From Owenia fusiformis (taxonomy: Eukaryota > Annelida > Polychaeta > Sabellida > Oweniidae): a DNA stretch of 64,000 nucleotides. The position numbers and the translations under genes were made by a program. Location of the stretch: contig CAIIXF020000011.1 in assembly GCA_903813345.2 (NCBI GenBank), forward strand, positions 10,576,842 to 10,640,841. The letters run 5' to 3'. The notes beneath the pieces were generated by a model. It worked only from the letters and a program-made list of their open reading frames with translations, did not search any database and was not told the DNA's origin. This document shows, in pieces, positions 13,301-25,722 of this stretch; position 1 is the stretch's first letter, and each line of letters begins with the position of its first letter.

Positions 13301-16300
13301 ATGAGTTAATCTTGTACATACATGGTCAGATTTCTAACTACATGTACAACCAATGACAACATCAATTTAGCCAATATATCGTAGTTTTTGTAATATAGTG
13401 GCAGAATTTATCAGAACAATCTATTGTTTTGTGCGGGTGGGTCGCACCTATCGCAGCCCCTAGCTACGCCCATGTGACTGAAAGAGTTGCCTCAAGATAT
13501 GCGAAAGACCATATACATGTTATGATACAGCACCTCAGATTTATTTCTAACGTGTCCTCTATACATTTGCCAATACATACACCTAAGTTCAAGTTATATT
13601 GCCTTTTTAGTCTATATATATTTATAATATTGTCCCGTAGTGAGGTACCAAGATTTGTGATTTCATGATTTAATAATAAATGAATAAGAATAAGAAAAAG
13701 CACCATGACCTCTAGGAATATATTTGATCATTTGACTTATCGTCATTTTAAATATTAATTATGTTTCAGAAATGGTATAAATACTGGGAGAACTAGCCTA
13801 ATTGAACCTGAGTTATTATGTTAATGGGGTAATTTATTAATTCCCATTTGTTACTTTGGACCTAGCCTCTGTGCTCAGGATAGTTAAAGGAATTCTTGAA
13901 ATAAGGAAACAAATGGTTTTCTTTTTTCAAATAATTACACAAAATTAGAACATGAGCTTTAGATTAATTAAGAATTGGTATAACTCACCATTTTTGCATG
14001 GCATTTGTCACTACCTGTACTGTGTTTCAGTTGCATTATCAATGATAGAGTTGATTTATACAAATTCTCTATATGCAGGTGATTGTCTTTGTTGGCTAAG
14101 TGCTACTAATCTATATAATGCATCTACTGTCAGATCCAATATCATAAATCCAAATTATCCATGGTTTTCATCTATGATACAATGTAGTGATTTATATTTC
14201 ACCACTAGTTCTATATTTCTATATCAACTTTGAAAATAAGAGTTCACCAAGCCTTTAGTTAGAAAGAATTGTGAAATGAAGTTGACAAAATATTTCAATT
14301 AATTAAATTGCAATATAACATTCGGAATTTCTAAAACAGCAGGTACCTACATAGGTGCCTGACAATTTTTGTCTAATGAAAACATAGTCATTTTAAAAGT
14401 AGCTACTTTTATTGAAGGATAGCTGTGACAATTAAATGTCTGAATACCTAAGAATTATATAAATCACATTGCATCACAATGACATACACACATGTCTATA
14501 TGTTATATTTACAATCCCATACTTGGTCAACTTTGGCCAACATGTCACAATGGAGGTACATGAAAGAAGATATATAAGATGGACACTATCATTTGCAGGA
14601 AATGTGTTTATTTTCCATCTTATAAGAAATAAAACACACAATATAATCCATTTGCACATATTTCAAAACTGATTATAAAATGAATTATTACATCATTATT
14701 GCAATTAATTTAGAATATGAGGCACCATTGGTCAATAGTCATATTAGAACAAAATCTCAAGTAAAAGCTAAATTCATGTCTACTCTCCCTAGGATTTTTT
14801 ATGTGGAGAATTTTGCTATTTTCAATACACCATTTTAGAATCGTGTAACTAAAGCCTCAGTCACATTTACTCTATGGTGGGCATATGGTGGCAGTAGCTT
14901 CACAAAATCGACACAAAAATTCTACATCATATTTTATGTTGTATACTTTTCTTGATTTTGAGAAGAGCTACATCCACAGTACGGTTGCCGTAAATCAAAT
15001 GTGACTGAGGCATTACTATGCAACATTTTAGAATTTTATAACTTTTTGTGCAACACTTTAGCCTTAGTATTTTTACAGATGACCAGGGATGTAGCCATCG
15101 CATGAAAACCAACTGGAATCTAGCAATTCAACTGATAGCAATAGATCTGCGCATACTTCTGTTGCTAATTGCTTTTTATTTTTGCATACATATTGCATTT
15201 AATTTTGTATACAAGTTCATTGAGGTCCATTGTGTTCAGCTCCTAGTGGTCACTATGTGTAAATGAGCTCCACCGGGTTAAGGTTAAGATAAATGTGTCC
15301 AAATACAAGTTACACTAATAAAGTATTCAAAAAAGCATTCTTCTACCTGATTGTATTTGTAACAATAAAGTTCGTATTCACAGTTTGTTTATTACTTCTT
15401 GATCCTCTACAAATCACATATTTAGAGGGAATGTCACTATGACGTGAAATATGCCCGCGTTCTCCCAATATAGGCCGACCTTGGGAGGCTCTACATTTGG
15501 GCAAGAACGAAGGCATATTTCATATCATAGTGACATAACTGATGTATTATGTACCTTTATTCCCATGGCTACTTTGTATCAATGATGTCACATATCTGTG
15601 TGCGAGTAGAATGTGATTGAAATGAAACATGACATTATGATATTGTCATGGTTATTAAAGAAACCTAATATCAAAACGAGGTAAGAGATTATATAGGGGT
15701 AATCGGGCAATATCGGTGGATATAGCCCGGTAACTTTCTCATTGACAAATGCTTCGCATATATATATATCATATGTATACATGTATATTCAATGGAGAGG
15801 TTAAGCTAACGATGTTTTTCACAACGTAACCGTGAACGCAAAGTACAAAAATTAACAAAGGAATGTATCGAGCGCTCATAGTTTTATGCGCGCTTAGTCT
15901 ACTTCAGATACTCTTTCAGCTTCAGAGTTCCGGGTTTAGAACGGGAGATTTGAAATTTGACGTTGGGTCAACGGGAACCATTTTACTCGTGTCTATTGAA
16001 CACTATGCTGTCAATTTTGATTTCGATGCACAGTTGAATTCTTGCTGAACACGATGATGTATGTCATGCATGATTTAGCGCCAAAAATCTTACGAAACGA
16101 GCTCGTTTAAAATATGTATTAGAAAACCAGCTATAAAACCGCATCAATGACATACTATAGAATCATTACACGCTATGGTGTAGTCTAAACAAACACTAGA
16201 TTTGAACGGCTATTTATATGAGAAGGCTACATGAATTTGTATATGGTCGAGTGATACGTACAGGTTCAGTTTTGATTATATATGCAAAGCTTAACCTCTC

Positions 16301-19300
16301 CAATATTACATCAAAATACTTGTGAGAGATCGCTTGGGATGTATGATTTGTCCTCATTTTTTACCAGAAGTAAAATCTGAATTGACATATTGAAGTTTTT
16401 CTTTGCCGATTTTTTGTAAGAATTAAATTCCGACAAATCTGAAATCTTAAGTCAAAATGAACTTTTGAGAACTCAAGAAAGTCAAATACATGTACATAGT
16501 GTGTTCCCATAGCAACAGATATTGGTTAAAATCTGCTAGAACTCATGACATGAAATACATGGAGGTGCTGCGCCTCAAAATATTCCATATTGGGAGAGCA
16601 ACAGTCTTATATTCTGGTAATCATAATTCTGTCTCATTCTTGTTCTGTTATGCATCAAGCAACAAAAGCCACAGAGGAGTTTGTTTACATCTAATGATAA
16701 GGCAACTAAACACTAGTTTCCTATCAAACTAATACAGGGAGTCAGTTTTCTTCATATGTATAGCTTAAGATCTTTGTAGGATTGGTTTATATGGTCATGT
16801 GATCATCGTAGTGGCTCATGGTTAGAATACCTCCATTGCAAAATATCAAATGTGAGATAATTGACCCAAGTAGTTTACTTGTGTAAGGACTAACTCATAT
16901 GTGGGAGAGTGTTAGATAGAGTGTTAATTAGGAGGGAAGATATGCTTGTTCTCTGGCTGAGGCTCTCATATACACTAGAAAAAGTTACCCAAACAATTTT
17001 AACCTTGTAATCATTTCATTCTCTTATATTCATCTTGTGCTCAAATAGGCAGAGGGAAAGGAGGGCAATATTTTACATGCATTGATGGATAACTATCTCC
17101 AACTACTTTGTCACTAATCTGGCTACTGATACACCACTGAGCAATGTGCAGGCTTGTGATAAGTATTATGATTATAGTTGATAAATGAGAACAACTGTTT
17201 AACCACAAAACAGGACACGTTGACTGACTCTAGGATTTCCTTTCTTAAAAATGCTATATAAATGTTAACACCCTATGCTGCCTTGATTTTTTAAATAAAA
17301 CTATAGCATGTCTGAAGAATAGTCTGGAAAGACCAACACATTCTAATTCAAACCATGGAAACCATTAACACCTAGAAATTGATCAATTTACACAATGTTT
17401 AGTGTAAATTGGTGATAAAGCTGAAATCAACTACATGCAAGTAGAAATAATCTTGATTTACATTATTAGATATTCAAAATCCAGTCAAAGTGATATCTCA
17501 TTTGTAATCTACATATAAAATTAAATGCAGTTTCAAAAAACTATCAACTTTGAAAATTTAATTTTCTTTAAAATGTGACCTGGGGAGACAAGCCCCTCCC
17601 CTTGGATGGGCCCAGAAAAAAATTAGACCTAAAAAGGCCTTATTTTTCAATTTTAGGCCAAATTTTGAAGAAAATGGGCCTCAAAATTTTGGCCCACTCT
17701 TTAGTTTTAGGGGCCCAAAATTTTTTTATGCGCAAGCATGGAACTTTTTTCTTAGACCTGAAATTTGCCCCCCCCCCCTTGTTGGTTCCCAGATCCGTCC
17801 CTGCAACTGCCATCACAATTTTCTTTTATTGGACAGATAATATCTTGTTTTACTATATTTTCATTTGCATAACTCTCAAGATACATATAGCGTTCTAGAT
17901 CTCTAGTGAATCCTGAATGAGAACTACTGGAAGTTCAGCAAGTTCATTCCGGAATCTCTGGAAATTTAAATGCGACTTCATGAATTTATGTTAAACCGCC
18001 ATTTTGATTTCTCACTAGAAAATGTCTATTTGGGGATAAAGACAAGTCCTGATCAACATAGAAACAGTTGATAACTTACATACTTTCGCAAGCAGAGGGA
18101 ACATTTGGAGCCTTTCTTTGAAAGAGGCAATACTGCCATATCATCTGACCCAAATTAGCCACCTAGTGGTGAAACTGGTGGCTACCTACTGGCAACAGGG
18201 TTATTAACAAGAGAGACATCATGATATACAAGGAAATCTCATTTCTTCTCAACCATGCATGTTTCAAGTATAACAGACACAAAGAAGAGATCAACATGCA
18301 TATAATATTAGAGTGTAAAAGAGGGGATTGGCTATATCCTCAATCTCTATTGACACACCTTAAATCATCCCTTAGCAGATGAGAGTACATGAAATACAGA
18401 CAGAGGTTTACACTCATTACAGGCAGAATTAAGGTTACCTTGAGCCAATATTCACTGACTCCCACAACTACCATTGATATATTATAACCACAGGGTTTGA
18501 CATAAAACCTAAACATACTTGAGTCGTGAACCTACAAATAGACTTTTTCACAATGAATCATTTATTCACTGTATATTTGTTTACCTGCCAAATGATAGGT
18601 GCATTGATATAGCATATATAAATCAATCATAACTCCTTCTGCCAATTTTATCCCCATTAAAACAGAAGGGTTCAGTTGTATTTCGCACTTCCTATTTTTA
18701 TCCTTTGGCTCATTTTAGACACTATACTTCTCTGATGACATCATTCAACAACAATTAGAAGGAAATATTTCACTTTGTCACCTTTGGGAGAATAGAAGAA
18801 ATAATACATCCAGAAATCTGACCACTACTATGTAATTGAATCTACCTTCCAATGTCTCTAGGCATTTATTAGCCTTCTCCCAATAACTGGGAAGCTTTAT
18901 GGCACATTGCAAAACAATGTATATATAAAAATCAATGTGACAAATACAGATTTTGTTTCTGGTGAAATTTTATTAAACTTAGATTATTTTTTCTAACCAA
19001 ATTTGGAAATGATTCCTTCAAACAAATATAATATTATCTACTGAACTTTAATATCAAAGTTCCAAAGTTTTAAGAAAAAAGTTTATATAAAGTAAAGGTT
19101 TAGGATAATCTCTAGATAATCATATTGTATTATCAAGGTATGAAGTTTTCATTGAAAATCAAACAGGTAAAAGAGTATAAGATAATAAATAAATAAATGA
19201 AAATCAGTATGATTTGTATCATATTATGTTTAATCTACTAACAATAATTAAATTAGAAAAGTCAATGGGATGGCAGATTAGTTCAGTTCTCAGGTCTGAT

Positions 19301-22300
19301 TAATTGCCTATATTCAATAAATCAAAATGCAAGCATTGATCCTTCTAGCTGCATTATAAGTGGATGAGCTGAACTGTTCAACTCCTTATTTACCCTTTGC
19401 ATTAGTTAGACTTTGCTTCTCAAAAGAGAGCTTTGTCTTCATGAGTAACCATATTGCCCATATTCAATAAATCAAAATGCAAGCATTGATCCTTCTAGCT
19501 GCATTATAAGTGGATGAGCTGAACTGTTCAACTCCTTATTTACCCTTTGCATTAGTTAGACTTTGCTTCTCAAAAGAGAGCTTTGTCTTCATGAGTAACC
19601 ATATTGCCCATATTCAATAAATCAAAATGCAAGCATTGATCCTTCTAGCTGCATTATAAGTGGATGAGCTGAACTGAAGCAAACTAGACTCTGCGCCTTA
19701 TTATAACATCCCATTGTATTTGGTGGAAAACTACAATATCTGTTGTGGTAAAATCTGGTTAATAGTCAATATAATATGGAGTCAAATAGGAGATCAAATA
19801 TAAGATAGTTCCATACTGTTATGTATTAGTTTCACAGAAAAAAGTAGACCCCATGTTATAAAATTACAAAAAGTGATCTTTTCTTGTATTGGGCAGATAA
19901 TATCTTCTTTTACTGGACATCTTTTGATTTGCACAACTATCAGATACATGAGGGTAATATGCAATCTTATCTACCCGAATCAGCCACCTGGTGGTGAAAA
20001 TGGTAACTTCTTTCTCACATCATGTTAATTCTATATTATATCTTTCACCAACCCCACATAGCCTACTCTACATTGAAGGTAATAAAACACAGGAGAAGGA
20101 TGAGATAACCTATATACATGTACTCTATAAATCTTAATTACAACATGTCCCACACAATAACTGCACTTCAGGATAGACATATTATCTCTAGTCTGTAGTA
20201 CTTCATATATACATGTACTACATTTAGGAAGCATTAGTATGGGAGTCAATGGAGCTGAAGGTTGGCTATATATACCTGTTTAGCCACCAAACTTTTGATA
20301 TAAAGGGAATCTCCAAAGGAGAATCCCAGGAACTGTAATCTGGGACTGATGATTAATTGAAATTTACAAATTAATCGCTTGAACTATTGGTATAACAATG
20401 AAATTCATATAATTTAATTAATTCATCACAAATATCATTTGATTAATTAGAGTAACATCCATTCAAATAGTTGGACGTATCACACGGATAAATATCGGGA
20501 ATGGTAAAATTCTGTCAAATTTCAATTGAATCACGTAAATGCTCCATTTTTGTCATATTTCAGGCATTTCTACCAATTATCTTAAATAAGAATGCAATGT
20601 AAAATATGGTTTAGGTATGTGAAATAACCATGACTGTATCATCGGATAGATGCCTCCAGTCTGTCATCAATACAGCCCTTGCAAGCTCAGGCTATATTGA
20701 TGACTGACCTCAGGCCTGTATTCAACTAGAAAAACAGCAACTCCACGGAGTAGCAAATCCCACCGAACAAAACATATTTTGCTTATTAGTGGCCATCTTG
20801 AAAATTCTTTCTTGAGCAGAGTTTGTTTTTCCATAGGCATCAAAATGTAAAATGTAAATCATATCTAATAATTAGCATTTGAGTAATCAAAGATTACATT
20901 CCTTTTTTATGAAAAATGGCAGCTATTTTGAAATTCAGCCTTTGAAATCTTTCTCGAACAGAGCTACTGTGTCCCTAGGTATCAGCATATAAACTTTCAA
21001 AAAAATCCTGCTATTTGAGTTATCAAAGATAAATTTTTTTTACAAAAATGGCCTCCATTTTGAAAATTTCTTCTCAAGGTAGCTTCTTTGTCCCTAGGCA
21101 TCAGCATATAAAATTTGAACCAAATCCTTCGACTAGAATTTGAATTATCAAAGATTAAGTTTTTTTTACGAAAAATGGCCAACATTTTGGTATTTAACAG
21201 CCATTCTAAAAATCTCTTCTTCAGCGTAGCTAGCTCCTTAATTCCTAGGCATCATCATATAAAATTTGAACCAAATCCATTCACTGGTATTTGAGTTATC
21301 AAAGATTACATTTTTTACGAAAATGGCAACCATTCTGATATTTAGTAGCCATTTTGAAAATCTCTTCTTCAAGGTAGCTCCTTTGTCCCTAGGCATCAGC
21401 GTATAAAATTTGACCAACTAGTATTTGAGTAATCAAAGATTACATTTTTATGAAAAATGGCGGCCATTTTGAATTAAGCGACCATATTGAAAATTCCTTC
21501 TAGAGCAGAGGTTCTATCACCATAAGGCATAAGCCTATAAAATTTTAATCAAATCTGTCAACAGGTATTTGAGTTATCACCCGGACAAACAGACAGTTGG
21601 ACGAATTGACTGCTTTCCTATATCCCCCTCGAACTTAGTTCGGTGGGATAATGATAATGAGCAATACTGTGCAAACCATATTCAAAATGATAACTGACAG
21701 ACAGTACATTATATGAATGAGGCATTATCATGACAAATTGTCAGCACATGAAAATTGTTATAAAAGTGTAACAATATGTTACAGACACTAACTGCTCACA
21801 CTTTACTAAATGCAAATCAAAAATACAAAGGAGGATACAAATATGAAACAAGATGGTAGTTCACCGATGAATCCTGGTAGTGAACCTCCTGTTCAAGTCA
21901 GGTCAGTTATATATACTCCAGTACTTGACAAGATTCAAATTAGACATTTGATGGTTAATATATAACTATAAGAATGTTAGAACTGTACATTGCACCTTTG
22001 GTAAGCTTATGTGTGGGAGTGTGCAAAGGCCCTAATCTAGGGCTGGGTTGTTTAAAACTTGTTCAGTGATGGACCATCCAAACATAGGTCTCTGTGCCAG
22101 AATAAAGAAATATTCCACTCTAGCGCAGAGTACTAAATTGTAATAAAAACTGGTGCCGGAATTTCTGCTGATCAATACCTTATCATTACCAAATACTGGG
22201 TTTTTCTGTTCATCCGAGACTGATTATGAATTTTGTCACAATCCTATACAGTGCGTATAAAAAAACGCAACAGAGATTATCTCGGAAAGGCACAAAACCA

Positions 22301-24004
22301 GTGATAACAGCATTGATTTCATTCAATGTACCATAAAGCCATGTGTCTCCCCTTTCCAATGGTATATCATTCGTTGATATTGGGCCATGGTTGGGCGAGT
22401 AATCATTCCTTTTGCAAAGTGGGCCAAAATTAGCTTGGGACCAATTTATAAACATTGCGAAAGTCAGTATACAGGGGCCAATGCAATATTGGAAGAAAAC
22501 ATAAAAACAATGATGACTGGATCCTGTTCATTCAATGTACCAAAAAGCCAAATTACTCCTCTTTGCAATGGAATGTCATTCATTCACAGGGAGTCATAGC
22601 TGGCCGAATAATCATTAATTTCGCAAAGTGGGGCAAAATTCAGCTCGGACCCAAGTTTTAAACAATGCATGGGACATAGGGGCTATTTGAAGAAGGTGTG
22701 GCAGGTGTGACATAGACAGTAAAGTATTCATACTCATACTTTTGCAAGAATACATCCTACACCTCTTACACTACCAAATTGTCACCACTTCTTTGCAAAT
22801 AAAGATGCGCTCATCTCTCCATGTCATGCATGGTTCAGCCCTGAGTCATCTGTGGGTTAAAGTGGAGAAAAGCTGCTTATTGGCGATTCTTTCTCAAAGT
22901 TTTGCAATATCTGGTGGAGAAATGGTGCTCCTGAGATAGCTCCAAAAGAAAAAGTCACAACAGTTCAAGTCAGATGGTGCCCCTAACTCTTCAAAAAGGA
23001 GACAAAAACAAAATGTAAATATTTCCGATGTGAAAAGTTTAACTTCACTTTTTATCGATGTTAAACATTTCATCTTGCGATTTCTGGTAAGTTTAATTGA
23101 TTCTCTAGATATTCCTGTATCCATTATTGGAATTTCAGTGTCGAAATTAGGCCAGAATGCCACTGTAACGGTTCTTCCGGTAATACCGCAGAGGACTACC
23201 AGAGAACTTCCATTGGCACTTAACCCTTATATGAGGGCTAAGTGACATATAATTGAGATTTCACTAAATATTCATTCAAATGAACACTTATAAATGTAAA
23301 ATATTGGGAATAAATGACATTGTGAGTTCAGATCATAATTATTGTATTTATTCAAAAATCATATTGAAATGCCAATATATCAGTATCTTTCTGTACCTAC
23401 AAGTATTATCATAGCATTATTGACATTGTGGCTTGGTTTTCAGTAACTAAAATCACCATAGTAAATTAAGACGCACATAAACAGCCATCATAGTGAGCAT
23501 TTCAATGGATCTTTAAATAACATTTTACTTTTGCTTAGATTGTTCATTTAATTTAATTATCTGACAATTGCCCTAATGAAAGGAAGTCAGGTATTCACTT
23601 GGTAACACTTGTATGCTGTACTGGTTTAGCTTTTCGAGTTAATTCAAGTAGGTTTAACTGATTCATGAATACTGATATCATTCAGACATTAAATTTCTTA
23701 TAATTTACTGAATTGAATTGACATTTCATCAGTAATGTCCGATATGTAAAATCAAAAGCTATTTATTGCCCATCATTAGAAAGAAATTTTGTTTTGTAAA
23801 ATTTTGAAATCTGAATTTATGCTTTAGAACATGTAAACGTATGCTGAAAGTTTCACCATAAAGACAATACAACTTAAACAATAATGCCCTAAGGTATTGA
23901 CAAATGACAAATGTTCCGAGCAACTTCATTTTAACCCTCATATGTAAAGGAACTGAAGTTTTGTAAACACGTAGCAAAAAAGATCCACTTACTGGTTTCG
24001 GCAT
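4359..24004 (-). CDS. ERM: ezrin/radixin/moesin (ERM) protein, N-terminal part
   Basis: ERM proteins tie membrane proteins and phosphoinositides to cortical actin. Coding exons on the minus strand are 23993-24004 (MPKP), 10188-10271, 7586-7681, 7230-7334 and 4359-4528, with lengths 12, 84, 96, 105 and 170 bp. All have GT/AG borders and keep phase, giving 155 codons plus two bases. The translation starts MPKPVNVRV and contains the ERM signatures [49 protein letters not shown] and [20 protein letters not shown]. This covers the F1 lobe and roughly the first half of F2. Merlin is excluded by the close ERM match. Ezrin, radixin and moesin cannot be told apart, and many invertebrates have a single ERM gene. 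The rest of F2, F3, the helical region and the actin-binding tail lie left of the window. Intron 1 is 13.7 kb and full of repeats. Confidence 0.96.
5675..5877 (+). mobile_element. fragment of GGCCATTTT-type repeat family
   Basis: It contains the family's inner unit (GAAAAATGGAGGCCATTTT) and the family's right terminus, ending CAAACTTCGTTTGGTGGGATAAT at about 5877. The left end is missing or unrecognisable. It lies in ERM intron 4. Confidence 0.6.
6205..6562 (+). mobile_element. short copy of GGCCATTTT-type repeat family
   Basis: It starts with the family left end (CTAGAAAAACAACAACTC), has inner tandem units with GAGTTATCAAAGA and GAGGCCATTTTTAATTCAG, and ends GTTCGTTGGGATAATTAG. About 350 bp long, it lies in ERM intron 4. 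Confidence 0.65.
7682..10187. other. ERM intron 2, mostly unique sequence
   Basis: I see no exon here. The only recognised feature is a dispersed-repeat copy at about 9120-9530, listed separately. Confidence 0.5.
9120..9530 (+). repeat. dispersed repeat with CCACCTGGTRG core
   Basis: The block shares strings such as TTCCCCAAAGACCCCATG, AAAATCACAAAAAGTGAA, GGGCAGATAATATTTTC and a terminal AATCAGCCACCTGGTAGCG followed by ACTACCTACTCGCATCTG with blocks near 17420-18200, 19835-20030, 57340-58550 and 61990-62060. It looks like an old family of mobile elements of unknown class. Confidence 0.6.
13119..13475. mobile_element. degenerate hAT-like fragment
   Basis: The block begins with GTGAAGCCAGCAAATATC and GGGGCGCGATGG and ends with GTGCGGGTGGGTCGC...CCCCTAGCTACGCCCATG, resembling the GGCTACGCCCCTG-type termini seen at 26234. 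The boundaries are uncertain and there is no target duplication. Confidence 0.3.
15432..15535. repeat. foldback hairpin element (~104 bp)
   Basis: Arms 15433-15455 and 15512-15534 are inverted copies differing at about two positions (GTCACTATGACGTGAAATAT against the complement of ATATTTCATATCATAGTGAC). An inner pair (CGTTCT/AGAACG) extends the stem. It is a small foldback MITE in ERM intron 1. Confidence 0.75.
15794..16301. mobile_element. MITE with GGAGAGGTTAAGCT termini
   Basis: The left end GGAGAGGTTAAGCT and right end AGCTTAACCTCTCC are perfect inverted repeats of 14 bp, with AAT on both outer sides as a probable 3-bp target duplication. Subterminal motifs TTTTCACAACGTAACCGTGA and ATACGTACAGGTTCAG recur in the relative at 25879-26011. 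The reading frames inside are short and unrecognised. Confidence 0.75.
17590..17803 (+). mobile_element. hAT-like non-autonomous fragment
   Basis: It has the GGGCCCAGAAAAAAATT start, GGCCTTATTTTTCAATTTTAG middle and CCCAGATCCGTCCCTGCAA end. It is closely related to 24997-25224 and to the inverted copy at 25466-25722. The right end resembles CAGGGGCGGATCT termini seen in hAT-type MITEs. Confidence 0.5.
19311..19676. repeat. 150-bp direct tandem repeat, 2.4 copies
   Basis: TATTCAATAAATCAAAATGC begins at 19311, 19461 and 19611. The three copies look identical over the shared length, and the last stops after GGATGAGCTGAACTG. Identity suggests a recent duplication or an assembly artefact. It lies in ERM intron 1 and has no coding content. 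Confidence 0.9.
19835..20030 (+). repeat. dispersed repeat with CCACCTGGTGG core
   Basis: It shares ACCCCATGTTATAAAATTAC, GGGCAGATAATATCTTC and CGAATCAGCCACCTGGTGG followed by GGTAACTTCTTTCTCACATC with the blocks at 9120-9530, 57340-58550 and 61990-62060. Confidence 0.6.
20724..21650 (+). mobile_element. full copy of GGCCATTTT-type repeat family
   Basis: The left end is ACTAGAAAAACAGCAACTCC then AGCAAATCCCACCGAAC; the right end is GTTCGGTGGGATAATGAT. The 12-mers ATCCCACCGAAC (20757-20768) and GTTCGGTGGGAT (21638-21649) are exact inverted copies. The inside is a tandem run of units of about 115 bp, each with a GAGTTATCAAAGATTACATT-like string, a GGCNNCCATTTTGAA string and a TAGGCATCAGCATATAAAAT string. 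No transposase is visible, so it is probably non-autonomous. Confidence 0.75.
22258..22665. repeat. dimeric repeat beginning CAGTGCGTATAAAAAAACGC
   Basis: A 5' end TACAGTGCGTATAAAAAAAC resembles Tc1/mariner-type termini. Two diverged direct copies of about 220 bp follow. Both contain TTCATTCAATGTACCAWAAAGCCA and GAGTAATCATT/GAATAATCATT with a GCAAAGTGGG string. The right terminus was not identified. The two short overlapping open frames here are not convincing genes. Confidence 0.5.
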
Positions 24005-24074
24005 TTTGTTGTTTCTTTCCCTGCAAAATGCTGGTAGTGTATATATAATGTCCTCCGCTACCAGATGTGTGTAG
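24005..24074 (-). other. ERM: ERM 5' untranslated part of exon 2
   Basis: Reading the minus strand, a good acceptor (TTTTCATTTGCAG) ends at 24075. The following 70 bases lead into the ATG at 24004, so the start codon exon most likely runs 23993-24074 and is preceded by a non-coding exon. Confidence 0.6.
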
Positions 24075-24692
24075 CTGCAAATGAAAATGTTAACTATTAT
24101 AAACTGTATTAGAATACTTCTCCAATCTGAAAAACTTTTTTGAAAGAAAAACTTATCAACTGTTCACTTCCTGGTTGTACTTTTCGATGATAACCATGTA
24201 ATATTTCAGAGTGCACCTTTTTGTTCTTTAAAAAGAAGATGATGAGTGACTCCTTTTTCTATTTATCTTCCTTTTAAAACTATATAAAAAGCTTGAGTCA
24301 TAAAAATGGGCGTTGCTTTGCATTCCACCAGTTTTACAGGTAAAAATCCAACAGGTGTGTGTTTCAGTGTTCATTCATTTATTCTGAAGATTGAAGTCAT
24401 CAAAATTTGTCCAAGTCAAAGAGATTTACCTAGAATTTCGATACAAACGTCCGGTGAGAACTGTGAATGTCGGGATAAAGACTGAAAGGGCAAAGTTCTT
24501 CTGATAAGAGCTGCAAGTGCCGACCGAAAAAAAATGGCGGTTAATTTTGGCACCGGTGTGGGTAAAAAGTTGTTATTTACCCATCAAGACAAATAGCATA
24601 TACTTAATGTGGCCCTTGGTTAAAAACATATAGATAGTTTCTTTCAATACAATCACATAACATGTCAAAGCAGTGACGAATACTGTACTTAC

Positions 24693-24760
24693 CGATCATT
24701 CAAAATCTCCGGTAAATATTCAGTTCAATCCAATATGGCTGACAATTAGGGTGGGGTTTT
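24693..24760 (-). other. ERM: putative ERM non-coding first exon
   Basis: A strong donor (GATCG followed by GTAAGTAC) on the minus strand ends an exon at 24693. Spliced to the acceptor at 24075 it would give a classical untranslated first exon. The upstream edge (about 24760) and the promoter are guesses; I see no clear TATA box. Confidence 0.4.
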
Positions 24761-24996
24761 GCCCATGCGTCAATCATTGCTCATCAATATGAGAACCCCT
24801 CTGAGAAGTATTCATTCTGGCGCGAATTTTAAATTTTTAAATGGTCTGAACCTTTTCTCTGTTAAAAATCAAATGCAATTCAGAAATACTACATTCATAT
24901 GATTTAATGTAAGAACTATTTCCATTTCCCGGGCTTGGCATTGGCAAACCTAATTTGCTGAGGGTAACTTGAAATCAGTACTAGGTTAATATACAC

Positions 24997-25224
24997 CACT
25001 GGCGGATCTAGGGGGTGGGCCCAGAAAAAATTGGGCCCAAAAAAGTGGGCCTTTTTGGTCATTACTGGGCCTCAAGGCCTTATTTTTTAGTTTTAGGCCA
25101 AAGTTGAAGAAAATGGGCCTCAAGAATTCAAAATTTGGGTCCACCTTTAGGTTTTAGGACTGAACTTTTTTTCTCAGACTGGAAATTTGCCCCCCCCCCT
25201 TGTTGGTTCCCAGATCCGCCCCTG
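24997..25224. mobile_element. hAT-like MITE (228 bp)
   Basis: It begins CACTGGCGGATCTAGGGGG and ends with the complement of CAGGGGCGGATCTGGG. The inside is GGGCC/GGCCC rich. I see no matching 8-bp flanks, so the class assignment rests on the termini alone. Confidence 0.5.
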
Positions 25225-25465
25225 CATTAGTCTTTGAATTGGAGTGAAAAACATTGACAACTTTTTAGTCGGATCTAAAAGACACTACTGACCAGCACTC
25301 TCCACAGTTGGGTCCGCATCCCGGGATCCGCACGAGCGGTCTCATTCTACTCAAAGAATGGTTGCAAATAGAGAAAGAAATTGAAGCTAAATAAGAGTCC
25401 AATGACAAGATAAACTTTACAAGTCGGGTTTACAAGGTCGTGGGGCAGAATCAGATCTTTTAGTC

Positions 25466-25722
25466 TAAAAAAATTTGGGCCCCTCAAACCCAAAAGTGGG
25501 CCCAAATTTTGAAATTTTGAGGCCCATTTTCTTCAAAATTTGGCCTAAATTAAAAAATAAGGCCTTAGAAGGCCCATTTATGACCAAAAAGGCCTACTTT
25601 TTGGGGCCTTTAGGCCTTTTTTTGGCTCAAAATTTTTTTGGGCACAAATTTTTTTTTCTGGGCCCACCCAAGGGGGGGGGGGGGGCGGGCCCCTGGGCCC
25701 CCCCCCCCCAGATCCGCCAGTG
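25466..25722 (-). mobile_element. inverted hAT-like copy with a 14-base G run
   Basis: This is an inverted relative of 24997-25224, ending AGATCCGCCAGTG at 25722, the complement of its CACTGGCGGATCT start. It contains a 14-base G run near 25672 and a C run near 25700. The open frame through it is repeat translation. Confidence 0.5.
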
